Below the pieces are notes generated by a model that did no database searches, was not told the origin of the DNA, and worked only from the letters and a program-made list of their open reading frames with translations. From assembly GCA_002783205.1 (NCBI GenBank), contig PFEY01000070.1, positions 12,295 to 72,105 of the forward strand: DNA of 59,811 nt. The letters run 5' to 3'. How positions within the stretch are numbered: position 1 is the first letter of the stretch; each line of letters starts with the position of its first letter. A program made the translations under genes and the position numbers. This DNA comes from Rhodobacteraceae bacterium CG17_big_fil_post_rev_8_21_14_2_50_63_15. Its GTDB lineage: Bacteria; Pseudomonadota; Alphaproteobacteria; Rhodobacterales; Rhodobacteraceae. Below are positions 17,746 through 27,330 of the stretch, in pieces.

Positions 17746-18540
17746 ATGAACCCGGTTGAGGTGGTGCAGGGCGAAGGGCCAGTGGTTCTGGGACTCCCGC
17801 ATACAGGACTGCATGTGCCAAAGGATATCCGGGCGCGGCTGAACGATCGCGGGCGCGCGCTTGCCGATACCGACTGGAATATCCACAAGCTGTATGACGG
17901 ATTGCTGCCGGGCGTGACCACCGTGCGCGCGACGTTTCATCGCTATGTGATTGACGCCAACCGCGATCCTTCGGGGGCGAGCCTCTATCCGGGACAGAAC
18001 ACCACCGGGCTGGTGCCGCTGACAGATTTCGAGGGCGCGGCGATCTGGCAGGTGCCGCCCTCTGGTGGAGAAGCCGAGCATCGACGCGAAAGGTTTCACG
18101 CGCCCTATCACGCGGCATTGGCGGCAGAGATGACGCGGGTGCGCGAGCGTCACGGCGTGGCGGTCCTCTATGATTGTCATTCCATACGGTCACGTATTCC
18201 CTTTCTCTTCGAGGGCGTCTTGCCGGATTTCAATATTGGCACCAACACTGGCATGACCTGCGCGCCGGTGCTGGCGGAGGCCATCGAAGACGTCTGCCGC
18301 GCCGCGCACGGCTATAGCTGGATCAGCAACGGGCGGTTCAAGGGCGGCTGGACGACGCGGCATTACGGCCGGCCGGCAGAGGGCTGGCACGCCATTCAGA
18401 TGGAACTGGCGCAATCCGTCTACATGGAGGAGGCCGCACCTTGGCCCTATTCGCACGACCGGGCCGGGCGGTTGCGCCCGGTTCTGGCGAAGATGCTGCA
18501 ACGACTGGACGATCTGGCCCGCAAAGGAGATCCGAGATGA
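17746..18540 (+). CDS. hutG: N-formylglutamate deformylase
   Basis: A 264-residue Zn amidohydrolase, last step: N-formyl-glutamate to glutamate plus formate. Seen: [20 protein letters not shown] near residues 12-32, [32 protein letters not shown] and [13 protein letters not shown] with the metal-binding His, typical of the N-formylglutamate amidohydrolase family. The stop overlaps the hutU start (ATGA). It completes the branch begun by HutF. Confidence 0.95.
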   Translation: MNPVEVVQGEGPVVLGLPHTGLHVPKDIRARLNDRGRALADTDWNIHKLYDGLLPGVTTVRATFHRYVIDANRDPSGASLYPGQNTTGLVPLTDFEGAAIWQVPPSGGEAEHRRERFHAPYHAALAAEMTRVRERHGVAVLYDCHSIRSRIPFLFEGVLPDFNIGTNTGMTCAPVLAEAIEDVCRAAHGYSWISNGRFKGGWTTRHYGRPAEGWHAIQMELAQSVYMEEAAPWPYSHDRAGRLRPVLAKMLQRLDDLARKGDPR

Positions 18541-20210
18541 CCAATTCGCGTCACAATACCCGAGACATCTATCCCGCCACCGGCACTCAGATCAGCGCCA
18601 AGAGCTGGTTGACGGAGGCGCCGATGCGGATGCTGATGAACAACCTGCATCCCGATGTGGCCGAGAACCCGCACGAACTGGTGGTCTATGGTGGCATCGG
18701 GCGCGCGGCGCGGACCTGGGAGGATTTCGATCGGATCGTCGGCGCGCTCAAGGAGCTGGAAGAAGATGAGACCTTGCTGGTGCAGTCAGGCAAGCCTGTC
18801 GGGGTGTTTCGCACCCACCGGGACGCCCCCCGGGTGCTGATTGCCAACAGCAATCTGGTGCCGCACTGGGCGACATGGGATCACTTCAATGAACTGGATC
18901 GCAAGGGTCTGATGATGTACGGCCAGATGACGGCCGGATCCTGGATCTACATTGGTAGCCAGGGCATCGTGCAAGGCACCTATGAGACATTTGTCGAGGC
19001 CGGGCGGCAGCATTACGGGGGCACCCTCACGGGCCGCTGGATCCTGACCGGAGGCCTGGGTGGCATGGGTGGGGCGCAGCCGCTGGCCGCCGTGATGGCC
19101 GGGGCCTGCTGTCTGGCGGTGGAATGCGATGAGACACGCGCCGAGTTTCGCAAGCGCACCCGCTATGTCGATGAGATCACCCGTGATCTCGATGCGGCCT
19201 TGGCGATGATCGATGGTTGGACCCGGACGGGCGAGGCGAAATCGGTGGCGCTCATAGGCAATGCGGCGGATGTCTTTCCCGAACTGGTTCGACGCGGCGT
19301 GCGACCCGACATCGTGACCGATCAGACCAGTGCGCATGACCCGGTGCATGGCTATCTGCCGCAGGGCTGGACGGTCGCCGAATGGCGCGCCAGGCAGGAG
19401 AGCGATCCCAAGGCGGTGGAGGCGGCCGCGCGCGCCAGCATGCGGGTGCAGGTGCAGGCGATGGTCGCATTCTGGCGCGCCGGTGTGCCGACGCTGGACT
19501 ACGGCAACAACATCCGGCAAGTGGCGCTGGATGAAGGTCTGGCGGACGCCTTTGCCTTTCCCGGCTTCGTGCCGGCCTATATCCGGCCGCTCTTTTGCCG
19601 GGGTATCGGGCCGTTTCGCTGGTGTGCCCTGAGCGGCGATCCGGAGGACATCTACAAGACCGACGCAAAGGTCAAGGAACTGATCGACGACCCGCATCTG
19701 CACACCTGGCTCGATATGGCGCGTGCGCGGATCGCCTTTCAGGGCCTGCCCGCGCGGATCTGCTGGGTGGGACTGGGGGTGCGGCACAAGCTCGGTCTGG
19801 CGTTCAACGAGATGGTGCGGACCGGCGAGTTGCGTGCGCCGGTGGTGATTGGCCGCGATCATCTGGACAGCGGATCGGTGGCCAGCCCGAACCGCGAGAC
19901 AGAATCAATGAAGGATGGGTCGGACGCTGTCAGCGATTGGCCATTGCTCAATGCCCTGTTGAACTGTGCATCAGGGGCGACCTGGGTCAGCGTGCATCAT
20001 GGTGGGGGGGTTGGCATGGGATTCAGCCAGCATTCGGGGATGGTGATCTGTTGTGACGGCACCGAGGATGCCGACCGGCGGATTGCACGTGTTCTCTGGA
20101 ACGACCCCGCGACGGGTGTGATGCGCCATGCGGATGCGGGATATCAGATTGCACTGGACTGTGCCCGCGAACATGGCTTGAATTTGCCGGGCATATTGAA
20201 GCGAGGCTGA
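18537..20210 (+). CDS. hutU: urocanate hydratase
   Basis: A 557-residue NAD-dependent hydratase, second step: urocanate to 4-imidazolone-5-propionate. The family's N terminus ([20 protein letters not shown]), the NAD-binding [20 protein letters not shown] near residue 175 and the active-site region [20 protein letters not shown] near 400 are all present, as is [18 protein letters not shown] near 490. Length is normal. It is the last hut gene; no clear terminator follows, and the DUF1810 gene begins 21 bp later, so read-through is likely. Confidence 0.97.
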   Translation: MTNSRHNTRDIYPATGTQISAKSWLTEAPMRMLMNNLHPDVAENPHELVVYGGIGRAARTWEDFDRIVGALKELEEDETLLVQSGKPVGVFRTHRDAPRVLIANSNLVPHWATWDHFNELDRKGLMMYGQMTAGSWIYIGSQGIVQGTYETFVEAGRQHYGGTLTGRWILTGGLGGMGGAQPLAAVMAGACCLAVECDETRAEFRKRTRYVDEITRDLDAALAMIDGWTRTGEAKSVALIGNAADVFPELVRRGVRPDIVTDQTSAHDPVHGYLPQGWTVAEWRARQESDPKAVEAAARASMRVQVQAMVAFWRAGVPTLDYGNNIRQVALDEGLADAFAFPGFVPAYIRPLFCRGIGPFRWCALSGDPEDIYKTDAKVKELIDDPHLHTWLDMARARIAFQGLPARICWVGLGVRHKLGLAFNEMVRTGELRAPVVIGRDHLDSGSVASPNRETESMKDGSDAVSDWPLLNALLNCASGATWVSVHHGGGVGMGFSQHSGMVICCDGTEDADRRIARVLWNDPATGVMRHADAGYQIALDCAREHGLNLPGILKRG

Positions 20211-20231
20211 TTTGAAGAAAGGGAAGATGGA

Positions 20232-20678
20232 ATGGATCTGGAGCGATTCGTCGCGGCACAGGATCAGATTTGGCCCACGCCCCTGACCGAGATCCGTGGC
20301 GGGCGAAAATGGACGCATTGGGCATGGTTCGTGTTGCCGCAGGTCCGCGGGCTGGGGCGGTCGCGTTTTGCAATGCACTATGCCATCGAAGACCTCGATC
20401 ACGCCCGAAGCTATCTCGCGCATCCTGTCTTGGGGTCGCGTCTGATCGAGACCTGCATGGCCATGCTGGACCTGCAAAACACGACAGCCGCGCGGGTGCT
20501 GGGTGGCATTGATGCGCTAAAGCTGCAATCCTGCGCGACGCTCTTTGAGGCCACTGGAGGTCATTCCGTCTTTGCTCTGGTGCTTGCGCGCTACTATGGC
20601 GGGCAGCGCTGCGAGGCGACGCTGGATTATCTTGCTGGCCGGCGCACGATGCCGTCCGACGATGAGTATCAGATCTGA
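20232..20678 (+). CDS. DUF1810 family protein
   Basis: A 148-residue cytoplasmic protein of the DUF1810 family. Seen: MDLERFVAAQDQIW, EIRGGRKWTHWAWFVLPQVR (the hallmark G-x-K-x-x-H-W-x-W-F), LGRSRFAMHYAI and YLAHPVLGSRLIE. Biochemical role unknown. It follows hutU by 21 bp and may be cotranscribed, though a histidine-related role is only inference. Its stop is followed by 210 bp without a gene before the molybdenum hydroxylase operon. Confidence 0.85.
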   Translation: MDLERFVAAQDQIWPTPLTEIRGGRKWTHWAWFVLPQVRGLGRSRFAMHYAIEDLDHARSYLAHPVLGSRLIETCMAMLDLQNTTAARVLGGIDALKLQSCATLFEATGGHSVFALVLARYYGGQRCEATLDYLAGRRTMPSDDEYQI

Positions 20679-20888
20679 CATTCCAACACGGTAGCCGCGC
20701 ACAAGATCCCGGAAAGGTCGAGGATTGAACCAGCCAAGAGCGATTGGCGACGGGCGCGGCGGTCGCAACTGCCGTCGTATAGGCATCCCGGAGAGGCGGC
20801 TTGATCCGAATGCGATTGGTGTGTTGACACGGGTGTGAGCGCTGCCGCACCATTCGGGCAGGATCACGGGAAGTATGAGACACAAAGC

Positions 20889-21725
20889 ATGAAGGCCTAT
20901 CACCGTCCGACCACCGTGCAGGATGCGCTTGACGTCTTGTCTGGTGGACCTGCGCGGATTGTTGCAGGCTGCACTGATCTGTTTCCGGCAACCGGCGCGC
21001 GGGAGTTGCAGGGGCAGGTCGTCGATATCACCGCAATCGCGGACCTGCGCGGCGTGATGCGCGCTTCTGGCGGCTGGCGCATCGGGGCGGCGACCCGGTG
21101 GGTGGACGTGATGCGGGCGGACCTGCCTGCGGCTTTCCATATGCTGCAACAGGCGGCGCGGGAGGTTGGATCGGTCCAGATCCAGAACACCGCGACGGTG
21201 GCAGGAAATCTGTGCAATGCCTCGCCTGCGGCGGATGGCGTGCCTTGCCTCCTGGCCCTCGATGCTGTGGTCGAAATCGGGTCTGCCGCGGGGGTGCGGC
21301 GCGTCGCGATTGGCGACTTCATCACCGGCATTCGGCAAACGGTTTTGCGACCCGGCGAGATGGTGCTTGCGGTGCATGTGCCTGACGCGGCGGCGCGTGG
21401 GCGATCACGGTTTCTCAAGCTTGGGGCGCGGCGGTATCTGGTGATCTCCATCGCCATGGTGGCGGTGCGGCTCGAGATTGAGAGCGGTGGCATTACCAGA
21501 GCGGCGGTTGCCGTAGGGGCGTGCAGCGCCGTCGCGCGCCGAATGGTGAGGCTGGAGGCGGTTCTGGAGGGTGCGAGGCTTGAGGACGCGGCAAACCGGG
21601 TAGAGGCGAGCCTTGTTCTTCCCGACCTCGCTCCGATTGATGACATCCGAGCCGACGCCTCCTATCGCGGGGTTGCGGCTTTGGAACTCATCCGACGTGC
21701 GGTCATTGATCTGGTGCAGACATGA
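20889..21725 (+). CDS. molybdenum hydroxylase, FAD-binding medium subunit (xanthine dehydrogenase family)
   Basis: A 278-residue FAD subunit of the xanthine dehydrogenase/CoxM family. The FAD loops are seen: IVAGCTDLFPATG (residues 24-36) and the TVAGNLCNASPAADGVP segment near 105-120, plus the C-terminal CO_deh_flav_C part. It would pass electrons from the 2Fe-2S clusters of the next gene product to NAD+ or another acceptor. The start at 20889 opens at the conserved MKAYHRPTTV; the frame is open to 20835 without homology. It is the first gene of a five-gene coupled unit; its stop overlaps the next ATG by 4 bases. Confidence 0.88.
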   Translation: MKAYHRPTTVQDALDVLSGGPARIVAGCTDLFPATGARELQGQVVDITAIADLRGVMRASGGWRIGAATRWVDVMRADLPAAFHMLQQAAREVGSVQIQNTATVAGNLCNASPAADGVPCLLALDAVVEIGSAAGVRRVAIGDFITGIRQTVLRPGEMVLAVHVPDAAARGRSRFLKLGARRYLVISIAMVAVRLEIESGGITRAAVAVGACSAVARRMVRLEAVLEGARLEDAANRVEASLVLPDLAPIDDIRADASYRGVAALELIRRAVIDLVQT

Positions 21726-24427
21726 ACCGCAGAATTGAGACCCTGCGCCTGAACGTCAACGGGGCTTCGGTCGATCTGCCCGTGAGTCCGGCTCGGCGTC
21801 TGTCGGACGTGCTGCGCGGCGACCTGGGCCTTATCGGAACCAAGGTGGGCTGTGATGCGGGCGATTGCGGGGCGTGCACGGTGCTCCTTGATGGCGAGCC
21901 GGTTTGCGCCTGTCTGACACCGGTCGCGCAGGCCGCCGGACGACAGATCACCACCGTGGAAGGGATGGAGCCTGGGGCGTTGCAACAGGCGTTTCTGCGG
22001 CACGGTGCAGCGCAATGCGGCATCTGCACACCGGGAATGCTGATGGCGGCGCAGGCGCTTCTGGACCGGGTGGCACGGCCCACGCGCACCGAGGTGGAGG
22101 AGGCGCTTGGCGGTGTGCTCTGCCGCTGCACCGGTTATGCCAAGATCATCGAGGCGGTGATGGATGCCGCCGCGCCACGGGAGGCCCCCGAGATGCCGCT
22201 GGCCGGGGCTGCGGTGGGGGCTGCGGTCGAGCGGCTTGACGGTCTGCCCAAGGTGGCGGGAACAGAGGTTTTCGGCGCCGACTACACGCCAGAAGGTGCG
22301 CTGCTCGTGCGGGCCGTCCGCGCGCCGGACGCGCCGATGGATTTCGTGCTGGGGGATATCGAGGCCTGGCGAGCGGTGCAGGCGGGCGAGGTTCGGGTCT
22401 TTACCGCCGCCGATGTGCCGGGCGTCAACCTGTTTGGCGTGATTGCGGCCTTTGCCGATCAGCCGGTTCTGGCCTCGGGTCACGTACGGATGCGCGGCGA
22501 GGCGGTGGCTCTGGTCGCGGGCGAGCCGTCGGTCATCGAAGCGCTGGATCTGGAACGGTTCCCGGTGACTTGGGAGGCGCGAAAACGGGGCCTTGTGCAT
22601 GAGGGGCGTGCAGATGACCTTCTCGTGCGCGGGCTGGTGCAGCGCGGCGATCTGGCAGAGGGGTTTGCGCGGGCGGCGCATCTGGCGACGTTGGCGGTGT
22701 CGACCCCCTATATCGAACATGCCTATATCGAGCCAGAGGCCGGCGTGGCCTGGATGGAGGACGGGCGTCTGGTGATACAGGCCTGCACCCAAGCCCCTGT
22801 GATGGATCGTGACGAAACCGCGAAGGTGCTGGGATTGCAACCTGATCAACTGCGGATCATTCCAAGTGCCGCGGGCGGCGGCTTTGGTTCCAAGCTCGAT
22901 CTCAGCGTGCAGCCGCTTGTCGGTCTGGTGGCGCTCAAGACCGGCAAGCCGGCGCGGATGGTCTGGAGTCGCGCCGAATCCATGGCCGCTTCGACCAAGC
23001 GGCATCCTGCCAACATGTCGGCGCGGATCGGATGTGACCCAGACGGACGCATCACGGCCATGGAATTTGATGGCGAGTTCAATACCGGAGCCTATGCAAG
23101 CTGGGGGCCGACGGTGGCGGGCCGGGTGCCGGTGCATGCCTCCGGTCCCTATTTCATCCCGGCCTATCGCGCCGAGGCACGGGCGCGCCACACCTTCAGC
23201 GCCATCTCGGGCGCTTTCCGCGGCTTTGGCGTGCCGCAGGCGACCATTCTTCAGGAAATGCTCTATGACGACCTTGCGGCGCAGGCGGGCATGGACCGCC
23301 TGGCGTTCCGGCAGATCAATGCGCTGTGCGACGGTCAGGCGACGGTCTGCGGACAGGTGTTGCAGGGTGTTGGGATCAGTGCCTGTCTCAAGGCGCTGGA
23401 AGCACCGTGGCAGGCGGCGCTCGGTCGCGCGGCAGAGGCCAATCAGCAGGCCAATCAGAAGGCCGGTGTGATCCGGCATGGCGTGGGGATCGCGTCCTGC
23501 TGGTATGGCTGCGGCAACACCGGTCTCGCCAATCCCTCGACCATCCGGCTTGGGATCACGCCGCAGGGCAGGCTGGTGCTGCATCAGGGGGCCACGGATA
23601 TCGGTCAGGGTGCGAATACCGTCATCGCCCAGATCTGCGCTGATGCGGTGCGCCTGCCGCTGGCAGCGATCAATCTTGTCGGGCCGGATACCGATCTTAC
23701 GCCAGACTGCGGCAAGACCTCGGCCTCGCGCCAGACTTTCGTGACCGGAAAGGCGGCGCTTCTGGCAGGGCAGGCGCTGCGCGCGCGGATTCTTGCCTTG
23801 AGCAATATGGGGCCGGAAGCGCGGCTGCGGCTGGAACCGGGCCATGTGATCGTCAGCGACGCACAGGCAGAGAGGCGGATCGATCTCGACGCACTGGGGA
23901 GCGATGAGCGCGGTTACGCGCTGAGTGTGGAAGAAACCTATGATCCGCCGACCGCGCCGCTTGACGGGAACGGGCAGGGCACACCCTACGCGGTTTATGG
24001 CTACGGTGCGCAGATGGCAGAAGTGACGGTGGACATGAGCCTTGGCACCGTCCGGGTCACGCGCATCACTGCCGCACACGATCTTGGCCGGGTGATCAAT
24101 CCGCTTTTGGCACGGGGGCAGGTGGAAGGCGGCATTGCACAGGGTCTCGGGCTTGCCCTCCTCGAAGAGTTCATTCCCGGTCGCACCGAGAACCTGCACG
24201 ATTATCTGATCCCGACCACGGGCGACATGCCGGAGATTGAAACGATCCTGGTCGAAGTGCCAGATCCGGAAGGTCCGATGGGGGCCAAGGGCCTGGGCGA
24301 GCACGTTCTCATTCCGACCGCGCCCGCGATTCTCAATGCGATCCGCCATGCGTCAGGCGCCCGTGTGACGCGCTTGCCCGCGCTGCCGCATCGGGTGTTG
24401 ACCGCCATCCGCGAGGCGGCGCGATGA
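21722..24427 (+). CDS. molybdenum hydroxylase, fused 2Fe-2S and molybdopterin subunits
   Basis: A 901-residue fusion. Residues 1-150 form the small subunit: plant-type cluster at Cys44, Cys49, Cys52, Cys64 (GCDAGDCGACTV) and second cluster at Cys99, Cys102, Cys134, Cys136 (QCGICTPG, CRCTGY). Residues about 165-900 form the Mo-pterin subunit with GGGFGSK near 388 and catalytic Glu860 in GAKGLGEHVL. Known relatives hydroxylate purines, nicotinate, quinolines or aldehydes using water as oxygen source. The substrate cannot be read from the sequence; the neighbour related to 6-hydroxynicotinate reductase points to an N-heteroaromatic acid. Cytoplasmic, with no signal peptide. Confidence 0.88.
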   Translation: MNRRIETLRLNVNGASVDLPVSPARRLSDVLRGDLGLIGTKVGCDAGDCGACTVLLDGEPVCACLTPVAQAAGRQITTVEGMEPGALQQAFLRHGAAQCGICTPGMLMAAQALLDRVARPTRTEVEEALGGVLCRCTGYAKIIEAVMDAAAPREAPEMPLAGAAVGAAVERLDGLPKVAGTEVFGADYTPEGALLVRAVRAPDAPMDFVLGDIEAWRAVQAGEVRVFTAADVPGVNLFGVIAAFADQPVLASGHVRMRGEAVALVAGEPSVIEALDLERFPVTWEARKRGLVHEGRADDLLVRGLVQRGDLAEGFARAAHLATLAVSTPYIEHAYIEPEAGVAWMEDGRLVIQACTQAPVMDRDETAKVLGLQPDQLRIIPSAAGGGFGSKLDLSVQPLVGLVALKTGKPARMVWSRAESMAASTKRHPANMSARIGCDPDGRITAMEFDGEFNTGAYASWGPTVAGRVPVHASGPYFIPAYRAEARARHTFSAISGAFRGFGVPQATILQEMLYDDLAAQAGMDRLAFRQINALCDGQATVCGQVLQGVGISACLKALEAPWQAALGRAAEANQQANQKAGVIRHGVGIASCWYGCGNTGLANPSTIRLGITPQGRLVLHQGATDIGQGANTVIAQICADAVRLPLAAINLVGPDTDLTPDCGKTSASRQTFVTGKAALLAGQALRARILALSNMGPEARLRLEPGHVIVSDAQAERRIDLDALGSDERGYALSVEETYDPPTAPLDGNGQGTPYAVYGYGAQMAEVTVDMSLGTVRVTRITAAHDLGRVINPLLARGQVEGGIAQGLGLALLEEFIPGRTENLHDYLIPTTGDMPEIETILVEVPDPEGPMGAKGLGEHVLIPTAPAILNAIRHASGARVTRLPALPHRVLTAIREAAR

Positions 24428-25866
24428 CGACGGCGACGAGCGACGTCAAGATCCGCTGCAATGCCTGCCCGGTCATGTGCTATATCGCGCCCGGCAAGGT
24501 GGGGGCCTGCGATCGCTACGCGAACGAGGGCGGTCGGATCGTGCGCTGTGACCCGATCACAATCCTGGATCGCAGGGTTCAGGCGGGCGGCGAGATCCGG
24601 CCCTTTCTGAAATCGAACTGGGACGGGGCGGTCATCGGTGCGGGCGACCTGACGATCAGCGGTGGCGGCGCGGGCACCACCTATCCCGATTACAAGCCCG
24701 CTCCCTTCATCATCAGTCGGGAGGTGGATGGTGCGGATTTCGTGACCGTGGTCACGGAGGCGATCTATTCCTATTGTGGTGTCAAGGTGAAGATCGACAC
24801 CGACCGGCATCTTGGCGCGGAACGTGCCGTCGTGCGCGCAGAGGGCGAAGAGATTGGCCATGTGACCACCTCGGAATACGGCAGCCGGATGCTGTCACTC
24901 GGCGGGGTGGAGCATCTGACCGGTGGCAGCAAGGCCGAAGGACGCGTGACTTGCGACGCGCTGCTCAGGCTGTGCAATCGCGAAGCGGTGGATCTGGAGA
25001 TCGACGGCGGCGCGCACGTGGTGGTGCAGGCCGGTCAGGCCCCGATCGTGGACGGCGTGCGCGAAGAGCGGATGCGTGTGGGCTGCGGGTCTGCCACCAT
25101 CGGCATGTTCGCCAGCCAATGGCAGGGCCTGGTGGATGAGGTGGTGGTGGTCGATGATCATATCACCGGCGTGGTGAGCGAGCATCAGGCGGGCAAGGTT
25201 CTTGGTTGGCCGGATACCGGCATTCGGATCAAGGGGCACCGCTCGACGCCGGGGCGGTATTTCAAGGTGGCGAGACCGGGATCCGGCTGGGCCGGAACGG
25301 ATATCGATGACCCGTTGACCATTCTCAACCCGTGGTGGGAAAAGAAGGGGGCGCGACCGGGCCTGAGCCTGCTCATGGTGTCCACGACAGGGGAACACGC
25401 GGGCTACTTCGTGCTGGATGAGGCGCTGCAACCGCGGCCACATGAGATGCCGGAGGTCTTGCGCGCCTCGGTGGATCTGATCGCCGAGAACTGCGAGCCC
25501 GCGCTCTGCACGGTGATGTTTCAGGCCGGGGCGGGCGGCTCTCTGAGGGCGGGAGTTACCCGCAATCCGGTGCGGCTGACGCAGGCGGTTCAGGCTGGCC
25601 GTGCGCAAGTGACCTGCGGCGGTGCACCGGCCTGGGTCTGGCCCGGTGGCGGGATCACCCTGATGGTCGATGTGATGGACCTGCCGGCGGGCAGTTTCGG
25701 TTACGTGCCGACGCCTGCGCTTGTGGCGCCGCTGGAATTCACCCTGCGGCGCGAGGACTACGTTGCCCTTGGCGGGCATGAGGCGGCAATCCGTACGGTT
25801 GCGGATGTTCTGGAACACGGCGGCGAATACGGGTCAGAGTTTCGGGCCGTGGGGCCACAGGGATGA
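24424..25866 (+). CDS. 6-hydroxynicotinate reductase-like iron-sulfur protein
   Basis: A 480-residue protein resembling Eubacterium barkeri 6-hydroxynicotinate reductase, which reduces the hydroxylated pyridine ring in anaerobic nicotinate fermentation. The N terminus has a Cys12-x2-Cys15-x3-Cys19-x9-Cys29 arrangement (CNACPVMC, GACDRY) suited to an Fe-S cluster. Other visible segments are TEAIYSYCGVKVKIDTDRHL near 120, GCGSATIGMF near 220 and GAGGSLRAGVTRNPVRL near 370. The product's reaction here is inferred from recall of the family and from its neighbour, a ring hydroxylase. Start and stop overlap both neighbours by 4 bases. An aerobic-looking alphaproteobacterial host is an unusual setting for a ring reductase. 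Confidence 0.7.
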   Translation: MTTATSDVKIRCNACPVMCYIAPGKVGACDRYANEGGRIVRCDPITILDRRVQAGGEIRPFLKSNWDGAVIGAGDLTISGGGAGTTYPDYKPAPFIISREVDGADFVTVVTEAIYSYCGVKVKIDTDRHLGAERAVVRAEGEEIGHVTTSEYGSRMLSLGGVEHLTGGSKAEGRVTCDALLRLCNREAVDLEIDGGAHVVVQAGQAPIVDGVREERMRVGCGSATIGMFASQWQGLVDEVVVVDDHITGVVSEHQAGKVLGWPDTGIRIKGHRSTPGRYFKVARPGSGWAGTDIDDPLTILNPWWEKKGARPGLSLLMVSTTGEHAGYFVLDEALQPRPHEMPEVLRASVDLIAENCEPALCTVMFQAGAGGSLRAGVTRNPVRLTQAVQAGRAQVTCGGAPAWVWPGGGITLMVDVMDLPAGSFGYVPTPALVAPLEFTLRREDYVALGGHEAAIRTVADVLEHGGEYGSEFRAVGPQG

Positions 25867-26708
25867 GCGGCGCGCAGATGGCGTGGATGTCGGGCGAGCG
25901 GCTGCATCTTGGGCATGGGCCGATCGACATGATTGTGGGCGCGGAGGGACCGGGGCGCATGGCGGGTTTGCACCGGGCCGCGCAGGCGTTCGAGGGTTTG
26001 CTGCAAGGGCTGGTGGACGAATTGCCCCGGTTGCGCGCGCCCTTGGGCCCGATGCCGCGCGGTGCAGTGGCCCGGCGGATGGTCCTGGCGGTGGCCCCCT
26101 TTGAACCCCAATTCATCACGCCGATGGCGGCGGTGGCGGGGGCGGGCGCCGAGGAGATCTTGCAGGCGCTTTGCGATGGGCCCGCGATCACGCGGGCCTA
26201 TGTCAACAACGGTGGCGATGTGGCGTTTCACATCGAAGCAGGGCAGGACATGCGCGCGGCGGTGGCAGGCGGTGTCGCTGGCTTTTTGCGTGTCAGCCAT
26301 GATCACCCGTGGCGCGGTGTGGCCACGTCTGGACAGGGCGGGCGCAGCCTGTCGATGGGCATTGCGGAGAGTGTGACCGTCCTGTCGCGTGGCGCTGCAC
26401 TGGCGGATGCGGCGGCGACGATGATCGCAAATCAGGTCGATCTGCCGGATCATCCCGGGATTGCCCGCGTGCCAGCCAGCGAGATTGCGCCCGACAGCGA
26501 TCTGGAACAGCGGATGGTGGTGCGGCATGTCGGGCCGCTGACCCCGAATGAGGTGACGCAGGCGCTTGATCGGGGCAAGGACTATGCGCAGGCGCTGCTT
26601 CGCCGTGGGCTGATCGGCGGCGCATTGCTTGTCCTGCGCGGTCAGATGCGGATTGTGGGTGAGCTTTTGCTGGTCAAGGATCACGAGAAGGAGGCGGTAA
26701 ATGCCTGA
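25863..26708 (+). CDS. UPF0280 family protein (ApbE superfamily)
   Basis: A 281-residue protein of UPF0280 (COG2122), placed in the ApbE superfamily. Seen: HLGHGPIDMIVGAEGPGRM, RAYVNNGGDVAFHI near residue 117 (compare the N-x-GGD pattern of ApbE flavin transferases), VATSGQGGRSLSMGIAESVTV and AALADAAATMIANQVDLPDH. Known: ApbE attaches FMN covalently to proteins; UPF0280 function is unknown. Inferred: a maturation factor for the reductase-like protein upstream, or an enzyme of the pathway. It is coupled at both ends (4 and 8 base overlaps). Confidence 0.75.
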   Translation: MSGAQMAWMSGERLHLGHGPIDMIVGAEGPGRMAGLHRAAQAFEGLLQGLVDELPRLRAPLGPMPRGAVARRMVLAVAPFEPQFITPMAAVAGAGAEEILQALCDGPAITRAYVNNGGDVAFHIEAGQDMRAAVAGGVAGFLRVSHDHPWRGVATSGQGGRSLSMGIAESVTVLSRGAALADAAATMIANQVDLPDHPGIARVPASEIAPDSDLEQRMVVRHVGPLTPNEVTQALDRGKDYAQALLRRGLIGGALLVLRGQMRIVGELLLVKDHEKEAVNA

Positions 26709-27282
26709 GTTCATTCTGCGCAAGATGGCGATCTTTATTGAGGACATCCACCATGACGGAGGTCCTGCCGCGGCGCAGCCACGCCGCCGCGCGGCGATTG
26801 CGGCCCTGGTCAGCAACCCTTTTGCCGGGGGCTATGCGGAAGACTTGCAATCCGCCATGGAGGATCTCAAACCGCTCGGCCTGAGCATGACCGACCGGCT
26901 TATCGCTGCGATGGGGGGGATCGAGGGGATCGACGGCTATGGCAAGGCCGCGATGGCTGGCGAACGCGGCGAGCTCGAGCATACGGCGCTCTGGCATGTG
27001 CCGGGCGGCTATGCCATGCGCGCGCGCCTTGGCGAGGCAAAGGCAATCGTGCCCTCGGCGATGAAACAGGGTGGACCGGGCACACGCATCGACGTGCCGC
27101 TCGGTCATGTCAACGCCGCCTATGTGCGCAGTCATTTCGATGCGATGGAGGTGGGCTTTGCGGATGGACCGCGTGCCAATGAGTTGCTCTTCATCCTCGC
27201 GATGGCGCGTGGCGGGCGGATCCATGACCGGATGGGCGGGCTGAGCGTGGCCGAGGTCAAGGGAGAGGACGGCCTGCACTAG
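26701..27282 (+). CDS. AA_synth (DUF1185) family protein
   Basis: A 193-residue protein of the amino acid synthesis family (DUF1185/AA_synth). The family features are MPEFILRKMAIFIEDIHHDG at the N terminus, ALVSNPFAGGYAEDL near 40, YGKAAMAGERGELEHTALWH near 80 and a C-terminal ANELLFILAMARGGRIHDR segment. Its name comes from weak genetic complementation; the biochemical function is unknown. It is the last gene of the unit, starting 8 bases before the UPF0280 stop. No permease or second hydrolase gene follows; the next gene is convergent. Confidence 0.75.
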   Translation: MPEFILRKMAIFIEDIHHDGGPAAAQPRRRAAIAALVSNPFAGGYAEDLQSAMEDLKPLGLSMTDRLIAAMGGIEGIDGYGKAAMAGERGELEHTALWHVPGGYAMRARLGEAKAIVPSAMKQGGPGTRIDVPLGHVNAAYVRSHFDAMEVGFADGPRANELLFILAMARGGRIHDRMGGLSVAEVKGEDGLH

Positions 27283-27330
27283 CCGGTGCTGTCGCTCCTC
27301 TGCCGGGGTCAGGTCTGGTGATGGTGTTCG

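Noticed and set aside
16128..17921. 597-codon minus frame opposite hutH
   Set aside because: Shadow of hutH, low-complexity Arg/His composition.
21662..24349. 895-codon open frame on the minus strand opposite the molybdenum hydroxylase
   Set aside because: Shadow of high-GC codon bias: the plus strand encodes an intact enzyme with all cofactor motifs. The minus frame is His/Arg-rich without domain or ribosome-binding site.
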